Positions 54,398 through 62,416 of a stretch of 64,000 nt of DNA are shown piece after piece; within the stretch, counting starts at the first letter, position 1; the number at the start of each line of letters is the position of its first letter. The notes below the pieces were generated by a model. That model made no database searches, was not told where the DNA came from, and was given only the letters and a program-made list of their open reading frames with translations. The position numbers and the translations under genes are program-made. Source of the DNA: Bacteroidales bacterium (GTDB lineage: Bacteria; Bacteroidota; Bacteroidia; Bacteroidales; Muribaculaceae); contig DXYS01000018.1 in NCBI GenBank assembly GCA_019415705.1, forward strand, positions 25,853 to 89,852, given 5' to 3'.

Positions 54398-55493
54398 TTT
54401 TGATAATGTTGTTTAGGGTTGTAGATATTTTGTTGATTTTATTGTCGGCATGACGGATGCGGCCGTTAGCCACCACGGCCATTTTGTCGCGGAGCAGGCT
54501 AAGCGCCTCTGAGGTGATGCGTGCGGCCTCCTCGGGGTCATCAACCACGCGGTATGAGTCAGTCTCGCCGCTCACGGCCTCGACAAAGACCGACGTGCTG
54601 TCGGCAGGAGTATCCGGCACCGTGTCGACGACAACCACATTTGCTGTCGAGCCGTTTACCGCAATCATTTGCTCATCAGTGGTCTGTTCGGCAGGGCGTG
54701 AAAGATTCAGCAGACCGATGCCTATGGCAATGACTACTGCCGCTGCAGCCGCGATAGACAGATGTCTGATGATGACCGGCTTATGACGGACCGGAGCGTC
54801 GGCGGTGACGGCGTCCAAGCGCTCGTCCAATCCCGTGGGCAACTCGATGTCATCGCTGCCGGCTGCCATGGCCAATGCTCTGAACATCGCGGCGTCGGCG
54901 CGCAGGTCGTCAGGCAGCTCGCTGTCGGGTGTCAGGCAGAAGTATTCTTCCAACTCTAACTCCTCGTCGGGGCTGCAGCTGCCGTCATAATATCGGTCGA
55001 TGAGCCGGCGTAAGTCATTTATGTCTTTGATGCGTTTTCGTGCCCGCGAGAGTATCTGACGGACGTTGCCCTCGGTGTAGCCTGTCAGCGAGGCGATGTC
55101 GCTGTTTGAAAGGCCATTGATGGCGCTTAGCCGTATAAACCGCCGGTAGGGCTCGGGCAGCGAGTCGATGATGCTGGTGGCTATGTCTACAGACTCGCGT
55201 CCGGTCATGTCGTCAGGGTCGGCGCTGAGGCTCTCGGCCGCGGGCAGCTCGTCGAGCCTCTCTGTCAGGCGCGAGGCCCGCAGGCGGTCTAAGCACACGT
55301 GCTTTGTCACGACCATGCAGTAGCCCTCGGGCGATGCCACCCCGTCCAAAGAGTCGCGGCGCGACCAGAGTCTGACGTAAGCATCCTGCACGGCGTCGGC
55401 CGCATCGTCGCTGTCACCGAGGATGGCTACAGCAACCGCATACATGCGGCGTCGGCTCTCTATGAGGATGGATTTGAACTCTTGGGGTGTCAT
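54384..55493 (-). CDS. ECF-type sigma factor fused to a transmembrane anti-sigma-like domain
   Basis: A 369-residue protein in one frame. Residues about 1-90 are sigma region 2 (RRMYAVAVAILGDSDDAAD and VQDAYVRLWSRRDSL). Residues about 115-175 are region 4 (PEPYRRFIRLSAINGLSNS, GYTEGNVRQILSRARKRI). A segment like the N-terminus of Bacteroidetes anti-sigma proteins follows (DRYYDGSCSPDEELELEEYF, about 180-200), then a transmembrane helix (about 248-266, HLSIAAAAAVVIAIGIG) and a Thr/Asp-rich periplasmic tail. The start is MTPQEFKSIL; the frame opens 17 codons earlier. Sigma and anti-sigma are usually separate genes, so the fusion is unusual. Confidence 0.82.
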   Translation of the reverse strand: MTPQEFKSILIESRRRMYAVAVAILGDSDDAADAVQDAYVRLWSRRDSLDGVASPEGYCMVVTKHVCLDRLRASRLTERLDELPAAESLSADPDDMTGRESVDIATSIIDSLPEPYRRFIRLSAINGLSNSDIASLTGYTEGNVRQILSRARKRIKDINDLRRLIDRYYDGSCSPDEELELEEYFCLTPDSELPDDLRADAAMFRALAMAAGSDDIELPTGLDERLDAVTADAPVRHKPVIIRHLSIAAAAAVVIAIGIGLLNLSRPAEQTTDEQMIAVNGSTANVVVVDTVPDTPADSTSVFVEAVSGETDSYRVVDDPEEAARITSEALSLLRDKMAVVANGRIRHADNKINKISTTLNNIIKNEKI

Positions 55494-55522
55494 CTTTTTC
55501 GGGGTTTCTGATAATAGGACGG

Positions 55523-55557
55523 CAACGGCCGCGGTCTGTGACAAACCGCGGCCGTTG
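55523..55557. terminator. Strong hairpin between the M18 peptidase and the sigma-factor gene
   Basis: A perfect 13-base stem CAACGGCCGCGGT / ACCGCGGCCGTTG with a 9-base loop. It lacks a U-tract on the minus strand, so termination is probable but not certain. Confidence 0.6.
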
Positions 55558-55591
55558 TTTAGCGTTTATTAACAGTTGTCGCTTCGCCGGC

Positions 55592-56896
55592 TCAACAGTT
55601 GTAGAACTGTGTGAAGGCGGCGATGATATACTCGTGGTCGATGGGCGAGGCGGTCTCGCGCACAGAGTGCATGGCCCACAGTGCCGCTCCCATGTCGACG
55701 CCGCGCAGCGGTATCTGCGATGTCAGTATGTTGCCGAGCGTCGAGCCCCCGGCGACATCGCTGTGGTTGACAAAATACTGATATGGCACGCCGGCGTCCT
55801 CGCAGATGGTACGGAATGTCGCGGCCGAGTCGGCGTCGGTCATATACTTGCAGTTGGCGTTTATCTTGATGACCGGGCCGCCGCCGAGACGCGGGTGGTT
55901 GGTCGGGTCCTGTTTCTCGGGATAGTTGGGATGGATGGCGTGGGCGTTGTCGGCCGAGACCATAAACGAGTTGGCCACTGCGCGGTAGTAATCCTCGTCA
56001 GAGCCGCCGAGCGCAGTGTTGATGCGGCGCAGCAGATAGTCGAGCTCGGGCGACGCGGCGCCCTGTTTTGTGCCGGAGCCGGTCTCCTCGTTGTCGAAGA
56101 TGGCCATCACGCGTGTCATGGCCGTGTCGTCAGACTCAAGCAATGCTGTCATGGCGCTGAAAGCCATGCTCAGGTCGTCAAGACGGCCCGATGTCAGAAA
56201 CTCGTCATTCGCTCCGACAAGACATGCCGGCGTCGTTTCATAGAGCGAGAGGTCAAAGTCGAGTATCTCGTCACAGCCGACACCGAGTTCATCGGCGACA
56301 AGCTCGAGCAGATAATTGTCGCGCCATGCGTCGTCGACATACTGCGCGAGCACCGGCAGCATGTCTTTTTGTTTCGACAGCGGATTGCCCTCGTTGACGG
56401 CGCGGTTGAAGTGTATGGCGAGATGGGGTATGGTGAGCAGCGGACGGTCGAAGCGCACGAGCCGGCTCTCGGGATGCAACGGGTCGTAGCCGCGCAGGAT
56501 TACGCGTCCGGCCACAGACAGCGGACGGTCAAACCATGTGTAAAGTATAGGGCCTCCGTAGACCTCGGTGTTGAGTTTGACGACATTGCCGGGCGCTTTT
56601 ATCTCGGCGTGAGGCTTGATGCGGAAACCCGGAGAGTCGCTGTGGGCCGAAATGATTTTGTAGCCGAGCGCCGGGTCACCGCTTCCGGCGACGAAGGCAA
56701 AGACCGCCGAGCCGTTTTTGACGACGTAATATCGGCCGCCGGGCTCAAGCTGCCAGCGGTCGGCCTGATCGAGTCTTACGAAGTCGGCGCGGTCTAATTC
56801 GCGGCAGATGGTGTCGACGGCATAAAAGTTGACTACTGAACTGTCCATAAACGACATCAGTCGGTCGAGATGGACGAGAGCTTGTGGCTTGGCCAT
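55592..56896 (-). CDS. M18 family (aspartyl-type) aminopeptidase
   Basis: A 434-residue zinc peptidase that removes N-terminal residues, preferring Asp/Glu in this family. Metal-site motifs are visible: ISAHSDSPGFRIKPH, FDNEETGSGTKQGAAS, SADNAHAIHPN and the late histidine in FVNHSDVAGGSTLG. No signal peptide, so it is cytosolic. It is the last gene of the yicC-gmk-nadD-DUF5063-M18 run and is followed by a strong hairpin. Confidence 0.95.
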   Translation of the reverse strand: MAKPQALVHLDRLMSFMDSSVVNFYAVDTICRELDRADFVRLDQADRWQLEPGGRYYVVKNGSAVFAFVAGSGDPALGYKIISAHSDSPGFRIKPHAEIKAPGNVVKLNTEVYGGPILYTWFDRPLSVAGRVILRGYDPLHPESRLVRFDRPLLTIPHLAIHFNRAVNEGNPLSKQKDMLPVLAQYVDDAWRDNYLLELVADELGVGCDEILDFDLSLYETTPACLVGANDEFLTSGRLDDLSMAFSAMTALLESDDTAMTRVMAIFDNEETGSGTKQGAASPELDYLLRRINTALGGSDEDYYRAVANSFMVSADNAHAIHPNYPEKQDPTNHPRLGGGPVIKINANCKYMTDADSAATFRTICEDAGVPYQYFVNHSDVAGGSTLGNILTSQIPLRGVDMGAALWAMHSVRETASPIDHEYIIAAFTQFYNC

Positions 56897-56921
56897 GGCG
56901 GTAGGTATTTAGATGTGGTTG

Positions 56922-57428
56922 TTAGTCGTGTTGGTAACGGACGGCGTTGAGGGCGCGGAGCACATTGCAGAGCGTACGGCTCCAGTAGTGGCGGAAGTCC
57001 TCGGCGACAACAGTCACGGCGTCGTTGATAAGGTCTTCGGGAGCGTCGCGTACGGTCTCGAGAAAATTATAGAGTACTTGGAAGATGTCGGCGAGGCTCT
57101 CGGCTATGCTGGCCGCGATGGGCGTGTCGGAGTATTTCATGTCTTCCTCGAATACCTCGAGATAAGAGTCGTCCTCGCCGAGCAGAGTCTCGATGTTGCG
57201 GCGCACCGAGTCATAATAGTCTTCGTCAAGTGCTTCGTCGATATATGAGTCGGCCTGATTGTCGGCGTCGAGGTCTGATGCCGAGATATAGATGCGCGGC
57301 AACAGACGGGTCATCGAGGCCACGAAGTCGTCGCGCTCGCTTTCGCGGGCATTTTCGACCGCGACGCAATACTCATTGCTGAGGCCGATGAAGGCCAGAG
57401 TGTTTGGCTTGATATTTGATTGAGACAT
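56922..57428 (-). CDS. DUF5063 family protein
   Basis: A 168-residue acidic, helical cytosolic protein matching DUF5063 (FIGLSNEYCVAVENARESER, YYDSVRRNIETLLGEDDSYLE, then HYWSRTLCNVLRALNAV). Its role is unknown. It starts 12 bases after nadD and ends 25 bases before the M18 peptidase gene, so it is part of the operon. Confidence 0.85.
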   Translation of the reverse strand: MSQSNIKPNTLAFIGLSNEYCVAVENARESERDDFVASMTRLLPRIYISASDLDADNQADSYIDEALDEDYYDSVRRNIETLLGEDDSYLEVFEEDMKYSDTPIAASIAESLADIFQVLYNFLETVRDAPEDLINDAVTVVAEDFRHYWSRTLCNVLRALNAVRYQHD

Positions 57429-57440
57429 AGGTGTGTAAAC

Positions 57441-58046
57441 TTATTTTTTGCCGTTGTCAGGCATATAAAAACGATTATCGCGTATGTATTTAAATACGCC
57501 GGGGGGCAGAAAGAAGTTCATGTCCTTGCCTCGTGCTATAGCGTCGCGTATGAATGTGCTCGATATGTTTACCATCGGAGCGTCAACCACCTCCATGCCG
57601 TCGACATAGACCGAGTCAATCGGGTAACCCGAGCGGGGATAGACAATTACGCCATACTCGTCAAGTATGCGCTGATGCTCGCGCCAACGGTCAAATATGC
57701 GCCAGTTATCGCTTCCGATAATAAGTTTGAATTTTTTTGTAGGATGACGTTTGCTGAGTAAATCGAGCGTATCGATGGTGTATGACGGACGCGGCATAGA
57801 CAGTTCGATGTCACACGAGTCTATGTCAGTGGCGTTGTGCGTGGCCAAATTAATCATAGCCATGCGTTTGAGGTCAGGCAGCATGGTGCGCCCTTCTTTA
57901 AGCGGGTTGAGCGGCGAAAGCATCATCCACACTTTATCGACATAGCCCCATTGGGTCAGATAAGAGGCAAGCATCATGTGGCCCATGTGGACGGGATTGA
58001 ATGAGCCGCCGAGCACGCCTACCAGTTCTTTCTTCGTGCCATCCAT
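57441..58046 (-). CDS. nadD: Nicotinate-nucleotide adenylyltransferase
   Basis: A 201-residue nucleotidyltransferase of NAD synthesis that adds AMP to nicotinate mononucleotide. It has the GGSFNPVHMGHMMLA motif (residues about 14-28, HxGH type), the PYTIDTL-like substrate region (PSYTIDTLDLLSKR) and the ISSTFIRDAI signature near the C-terminus. It starts 9 bases after gmk, a common Bacteroidetes order. Confidence 0.96.
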   Translation of the reverse strand: MDGTKKELVGVLGGSFNPVHMGHMMLASYLTQWGYVDKVWMMLSPLNPLKEGRTMLPDLKRMAMINLATHNATDIDSCDIELSMPRPSYTIDTLDLLSKRHPTKKFKLIIGSDNWRIFDRWREHQRILDEYGVIVYPRSGYPIDSVYVDGMEVVDAPMVNISSTFIRDAIARGKDMNFFLPPGVFKYIRDNRFYMPDNGKK

Positions 58047-58055
58047 AATTTTTGT

Positions 58056-58643
58056 TCAGGATTTTATAAAGCCAGATATGAGTTCGGCTGTTTTTTCAAT
58101 CGCGCTGTCAAGGTCATCGTTGACGATGCGGTGGTCAAAGCGCGGAGCGAACGAGATTTCATATTCGGCCTTGTTTACTCTTTCGTCGACAACATCGGGG
58201 GCATCCGTGCCTCGTGAGACAAGGCGTCGGCGCAGTTCGTCGATGCTCGGAGGCAAAAAGAAAACAGTCATGGCGCTGTCGCCGTAAAGATCTTTGACAT
58301 TCAGTCCGCCTTTGACGTCGATGTCTAAAAGCACATTGCCTCCACGGTCGATGATGCGCTCGATTTCAGAACGAAGTGTGCCGTAGAAGCGTCCGGGATA
58401 GACCTCTTCCCACTCGACAAAAGCTTTGTCGGCTATGGCGTCGCGAAACTGTTCGGTGGTCAGAAAATGGTAATGCACACCGTCGACTTCGCCCGGGCGC
58501 GGCCGGCGGTTTGTTGCCGAAACCGAGAATCTCAGCGGCAGCTCACCGGCATCGAGGATGGAGTTGATAATCGTCGATTTTCCGCAGCCGGAGGGCGCCG
58601 AAACCACGATGACTTTGCCTTTTTTTGAGTTGTTGTCAGACAT
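58056..58643 (-). CDS. gmk: Guanylate kinase
   Basis: A 195-residue kinase that converts GMP to GDP. P-loop APSGCGKSTI (about 15-24), GMP-binding FSVSATNRRPRPGEVDG, HFLTTEQF, EVYPGRFYGT and LLDIDVKGGLNVK are all present. It lies 41 bases after yicC and is read with nadD in the same operon. Confidence 0.97.
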   Translation of the reverse strand: MSDNNSKKGKVIVVSAPSGCGKSTIINSILDAGELPLRFSVSATNRRPRPGEVDGVHYHFLTTEQFRDAIADKAFVEWEEVYPGRFYGTLRSEIERIIDRGGNVLLDIDVKGGLNVKDLYGDSAMTVFFLPPSIDELRRRLVSRGTDAPDVVDERVNKAEYEISFAPRFDHRIVNDDLDSAIEKTAELISGFIKS

Positions 58644-58684
58644 AGGTTTAGTTTATTTGGTTATAGGTTAAGGTTTTTAACTGT

Positions 58685-59563
58685 TTACATGACGTTGAGC
58701 ACCTGCTCCTTGATTTGTTCGAGCTCGTCTTTCATTTTGACGACTATGCGCTGCATGTCGGCATGATTGCTCTTGGAGCCTAATGTATTGATTTCGCGTC
58801 CCATCTCCTGAGCGATAAAGCCTAATTTCTTGCCTTGTCCCGGAGTCGGGAGCATAAGAGTTTCCTCGAAGTAGGCGAGATGCTGGGCGAGGCGCTGTTT
58901 CTCCTCGTTGACGTCCAATTTTTCGATGTAGAATATCATCTCCTGCTCGAGACGGCCTTTGTCGACCTCGACGCCCGGCAGTTTGCGCAGGCCGTCCTCG
59001 ATGCGCAGTCTGATTTTCTCGACTCGTTCACGCTCGAACGGGTCTATTGATTTGAGCAGCTCGGCGATGCGGCTTATACGTGTCATAAAGAATGTCTCCA
59101 ACTTCTTGCCTTCGACGCTGCGATATTCCATAAGGCGTTCGACGGCCTCGGCTGTGGCTTTGAAAAGGGCCTCGGCCTCGTCGGCACAGACGGTCTCGTC
59201 GTTGTCGGCACGAAAGACGTCGGGCAGACGCAGAATTACGGCAAACCAGTCGGCAGGCGGCTCCACGCCGAGCTCTCGGGCGGCTTCGACAATCTGACTG
59301 TGATAGGCTTTTATGACCGGAGTGTTGAGTGTGGCGTGCAGGTCTGACCCGAGGCTTTCGACAGAGACCGCCATGTCGGCTTTGCCGCGCTCGATGCGGC
59401 GTGCGGCGATGTTGCGCAGCTCAAGCTCCTTGTCACGATATGCTCCGGGAAGTCTGACGCTTAAATCTAACTGTTTGGAGTTTAAAGATTTGATTTCTAC
59501 TGTGATTTTTTTGTCAGCGGTTTCGACCACAGCTTTTCCGAAACCGGTCATTGATAAAAGCAT
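58685..59563 (-). CDS. YicC/YloC family endoribonuclease
   Basis: A 292-residue protein of the YicC family, now regarded as a hexameric endoribonuclease. It has the N-terminal LLSMTGFGKAVVETADKKI, KSLNSKQLDLSVRLPGAY, and the C-terminal DUF1732 region (LGFIAQEMGREINTLGSKSN). First gene of the operon leading to gmk and nadD. A TAACTTTG box (59598-59605 on this strand) lies about 35 bases upstream, close to a TTG-type -33. It is divergent from tsaB. Confidence 0.95.
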   Translation of the reverse strand: MLLSMTGFGKAVVETADKKITVEIKSLNSKQLDLSVRLPGAYRDKELELRNIAARRIERGKADMAVSVESLGSDLHATLNTPVIKAYHSQIVEAARELGVEPPADWFAVILRLPDVFRADNDETVCADEAEALFKATAEAVERLMEYRSVEGKKLETFFMTRISRIAELLKSIDPFERERVEKIRLRIEDGLRKLPGVEVDKGRLEQEMIFYIEKLDVNEEKQRLAQHLAYFEETLMLPTPGQGKKLGFIAQEMGREINTLGSKSNHADMQRIVVKMKDELEQIKEQVLNVM

Positions 59564-59597
59564 ATATAGAATCGGCAGTGTTTAGGTTGTCTTGACG

Positions 59598-59605
59598 CAA
59601 AGTTA
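59598..59605 (-). promoter_or_regulatory. -7 box (TAACTTTG) of the yicC-gmk-nadD operon
   Basis: Full TAnnTTTG match on the minus strand about 35 bases before the start codon. A CTTG at 59625-59628 is close to the -33 position. Confidence 0.5.
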
Positions 59606-59648
59606 TGAAAACTCCACGGTTTTACAAGATAGCAAATAAAAAATATTG

Positions 59649-59656
59649 TAACTTTG
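59649..59656 (+). promoter_or_regulatory. -7 box (TAACTTTG) of tsaB
   Basis: Full TAnnTTTG match about 30 bases before the ATG at 59686; no ideal -33 box. Confidence 0.45.
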
Positions 59657-59685
59657 CGGCTGTTAAAAACGACTTTTATTTTGAC

Positions 59686-60384
59686 ATGGCAGTAATACTC
59701 GACATAGAGACATCGGCCTCGGTCTGCTCGACCGCCTTGACCGCCGAAGGTATGATTTTAGACCATCACGAAGATTTTGCGGGACGTAATCATGCGACGC
59801 TGCTCAGCGGCTTTATAAAGGCATGCCTTGATTTTCTGGCTGATAAAGAGCTCAAACTTGATGCGGTCGCGGTCAGTCTCGGCCCGGGCAGTTACACTGG
59901 TCTGCGCATCGGACTTAGCGAGGCAAAGGGCCTTGCCTACGCTCTTGATGTGCCGCTGATCGGCGTGTCGACCCTCGAGCTGCTCGCCACGCGCGTGATG
60001 TTCTCGGTGCTTGACATCGATCCGGAGACGATTTTCGTGCCGATGATTGTCGCACGCCGCATGGAGGTCTATACAGCCGCTTATGACTTCGGACTCAACG
60101 AGCTCATGACGCCGCAGCCGCTGATACTCGACGGTGACAGCTACAGTGAGATTATTGCGTCCGGGCGCCCGGTGCTTATGTTCGGTGACGGGTCGGCAAA
60201 AGCCGCGCCACTGTTTGCCGACAAGGCCAATGTCAGAATTGTTGAGGGCGTCGAGCCTGTCGCCGTCGACATGATAGCTCTGGCCGAGAGGGCCTTTACT
60301 CGCCGCGATTTCCTCGACTTGGCATACTCTGTGCCGTCTTATCTCAAAGATTTCGTAGCCACAAAGCCCAAGAATCTGCTTTAA
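59686..60384 (+). CDS. tsaB: tRNA threonylcarbamoyladenosine biosynthesis protein TsaB
   Basis: A 232-residue protein that pairs with TsaD and TsaE to make the t6A modification on tRNAs decoding ANN codons. Motifs: the start VILDIETSASVCSTAL, HATLLSGFI and SLGPGSYTGLRIGLSEAKGLA. It is an ASKHA-fold pseudo-enzyme. The start at 59686 (MAVILDIE) is preferred; a longer frame from 59605 would read through the TAACTTTG promoter box. Confidence 0.95.
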   Translation: MAVILDIETSASVCSTALTAEGMILDHHEDFAGRNHATLLSGFIKACLDFLADKELKLDAVAVSLGPGSYTGLRIGLSEAKGLAYALDVPLIGVSTLELLATRVMFSVLDIDPETIFVPMIVARRMEVYTAAYDFGLNELMTPQPLILDGDSYSEIIASGRPVLMFGDGSAKAAPLFADKANVRIVEGVEPVAVDMIALAERAFTRRDFLDLAYSVPSYLKDFVATKPKNLL

Positions 60385-60434
60385 GCTCCCCGCTTGACAA
60401 ATCCATAGCCCGACAGAACAATAGGGCCGTACGG

Positions 60435-60461
60435 CGGTTTACATTATATATGTATAAACCG
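60435..60461 (+). terminator. AT-rich hairpin between tsaB and the DUF308 gene
   Basis: CGGTTTA / TAAACCG arms around CAT/ATG, ending a few bases before the next ATG. It could be a weak terminator or a regulatory fold over the start site. Confidence 0.4.
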
Positions 60462-60468
60462 TTTATTT

Positions 60469-61005
60469 ATGTACCGTACAAATTCAAATCTTTTTACGTC
60501 TGTCATAGTGCTTGTGGCCGGCGTTATAATGATAGCGCTTCATAACCGTATAGATCTGCTGTCTTGGATGGCTGTAATCATCGGCCTGATGTTTATCATA
60601 CCGTCTGTTTACATCCTCTGCACATCGCTGTCTGACAAGGCCAAGGCTAAGCCGGGGACTTTGATTGTGTCAATCGGCGCTCTGCTGATAGGACTGATGA
60701 TGTGTATTTTTCCGACTGCCTTTGCCGGTATATTTGTTTATGTATTCGCCGCTACACTGATAGCCGTAGGCGTATATCAGATTGTATCTCTGGCTTGGCT
60801 CAGCAAACCATTGCTGCTCCCGGTATTCCTTTATATCGTACCGGCGCTGATGATTGTGGCGGGTATAGTGATTCTGTGCACAAATCTCCGCAGCATAAAT
60901 ACTGTGGTCGTGCTTATAACCGGCATCGCCCTGATATGCTCGGCCGTCAACTCGCTGATAGGCTATAGCGTCAGTCGCGGACAGTCTGTCGCCAAGATAG
61001 ACTGA
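60469..61005 (+). CDS. DUF308 (HdeD-like) membrane protein
   Basis: A 178-residue protein with about six short hydrophobic helices (LFTSVIVLVAGVIMIAL, WMAVIIGLMFIIPSVYIL, PAGAFIV-like segments), matching the DUF308 repeat family related to HdeD of acid-stress islands. The exact role is unknown. It follows tsaB by 84 bases and is convergent with rarA, their stops being only 6 bases apart. Confidence 0.82.
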   Translation: MYRTNSNLFTSVIVLVAGVIMIALHNRIDLLSWMAVIIGLMFIIPSVYILCTSLSDKAKAKPGTLIVSIGALLIGLMMCIFPTAFAGIFVYVFAATLIAVGVYQIVSLAWLSKPLLLPVFLYIVPALMIVAGIVILCTNLRSINTVVVLITGIALICSAVNSLIGYSVSRGQSVAKID

Positions 61006-61011
61006 ACTCTC

Positions 61012-62307
61012 TTATTTGTCGCTGTCGCCGTCGGGTGCCTGCCAGCGGTCATACTGCCGGCGAGCCAGAACATTTTCCGCCTGATTATCGCAGGGATGCC
61101 AGAAGCGGTGTCCCTGCAGCTTGTCAGGCAAGAACTGCTGGCGCACGAAGTTGCCGGGATAATCATGGGCATATTTATAATTAGTGCCGTAGCCCAACTC
61201 TTTCATCAGCGATGTCGGCGCGTTGCGTATGTGGAGCGGCACAGGCAGGTCGCCCGAGGCCGAAGTCTCGGCGAGGGCATTGTTGATGGCCATATATGCC
61301 GAGTTGCTTTTGGCTGAAGTCGCAAGATATATGGTGCACTCGGCAAGTGGAATACGGCCCTCTGGCATGCCGATTTTCATTATGGCGTCGAATGTGGCGT
61401 TGGCTAACAGCAGGGCGTTAGGGTTGGCCAGACCGATGTCTTCGGCGGCGAGTATGACAAGGCGGCGTGCTATAAACTCGGGGTCTTCACCTCCGGCAAT
61501 CATGCGGGCGAGCCAATAGACGGCGGCATCGGGGTCGCTGCCCCGCACACTTTTTATAAAGGCCGAGATGATGTCATAGTGCATCTCGCCGTTTTTGTCA
61601 TATGCCTGCGGATTCTGCTGCAGCCGCTCGGTGACCGTGCGGTCATTGATTACGATGGGCTCGCCGTGGGCTGTCGACTGCTCCAACAGGTCGATGATAT
61701 TAAGCAGCTTGCGTGCGTCTCCACCGGCGTAGCGGAATAGCGCCGTCGTCTCTTCGACACGTACGTCACGGCGGCTTATCACCTCGTCGCGCTCAAGGGT
61801 CTGGCGCAGCAGCTCGCCGAGGTCGTTCTCGTCAAGAGGCTTGAGCACATAGACCTGCGCACGTGACAGCAGCGGCCTTATGACTTCGAATGTCGGATTC
61901 TCAGTCGTAGCGCCGATAAGCGTCACTGTGCCGTCTTCTACTGCGCCTAAGAGACTGTCTTGTTGAGACTTGCTGAAGCGGTGTATTTCGTCGATGAACA
62001 ATATCGGTCTGCCCGCCGAAAACATGCCTCCGCTCTCCTTGCGGCATCGTTCGATGACCTCACGCACGTCTTTTACGCCTGATGTGACGGCCGAAAGTGT
62101 GTGAAACGATGATTTTGTTGTATTGGCGATTATGCGTGCCAGAGTGGTTTTGCCGACGCCCGGAGGCCCCCAGAGTATAAATGACGAGACACGTCCGGAG
62201 TCAATCATCCGGCGTATTATCGAGCCTTCGCCGACAAGGTGTTTTTGTCCGATATATTGGTCGAGTGTATGCGGCCGCATGCGCTCCGCGAGGGGCTGGT
62301 TGCTCAT
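61012..62307 (-). CDS. rarA: Replication-associated recombination protein A (AAA+ ATPase)
   Basis: A 431-residue RarA/MgsA-type clamp-loader-like ATPase that acts at stalled replication forks. It has the N-terminal QPLAERMRPHTLDQYIGQ, Walker A GPPGVGKTTLAR, Walker B LFIDEIHRFSK, sensor 1 GATTENPTFEV, and the C-terminal tetramerisation part (GYGTNYKYAHDYPGNF, QQFLPDKLQGHRFW). The start MSNQPLAERM is at 62307; a 19-codon extension upstream has no match to the family. Confidence 0.96.
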   Translation of the reverse strand: MSNQPLAERMRPHTLDQYIGQKHLVGEGSIIRRMIDSGRVSSFILWGPPGVGKTTLARIIANTTKSSFHTLSAVTSGVKDVREVIERCRKESGGMFSAGRPILFIDEIHRFSKSQQDSLLGAVEDGTVTLIGATTENPTFEVIRPLLSRAQVYVLKPLDENDLGELLRQTLERDEVISRRDVRVEETTALFRYAGGDARKLLNIIDLLEQSTAHGEPIVINDRTVTERLQQNPQAYDKNGEMHYDIISAFIKSVRGSDPDAAVYWLARMIAGGEDPEFIARRLVILAAEDIGLANPNALLLANATFDAIMKIGMPEGRIPLAECTIYLATSAKSNSAYMAINNALAETSASGDLPVPLHIRNAPTSLMKELGYGTNYKYAHDYPGNFVRQQFLPDKLQGHRFWHPCDNQAENVLARRQYDRWQAPDGDSDK

Positions 62308-62341
62308 GATTGCAGTGTGTGGATATTGTTTAGATAAGCGA

Positions 62342-62376
62342 GACAGGGACGCTATGGCTCGCATAACGTCCCTGTC
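62342..62376. terminator. Hairpin between the TPR gene and rarA
   Basis: A perfect 10-base stem GACAGGGACG / CGTCCCTGTC with a 15-base loop, but no U-tract on either side; termination is possible. Confidence 0.45.
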
Positions 62377-62416
62377 GTCAGGCTTTGACAGCAGGCTTGC
62401 TGCGTAATTGGTTTTA

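Noticed and set aside
55487..56797. Long plus-strand open frame of 436 codons opposite the M18 aminopeptidase
   Set aside because: It is the antisense of a well-recognised gene, Val/Gly/Arg-rich with no family match, and is a by-product of GC-rich codon use.
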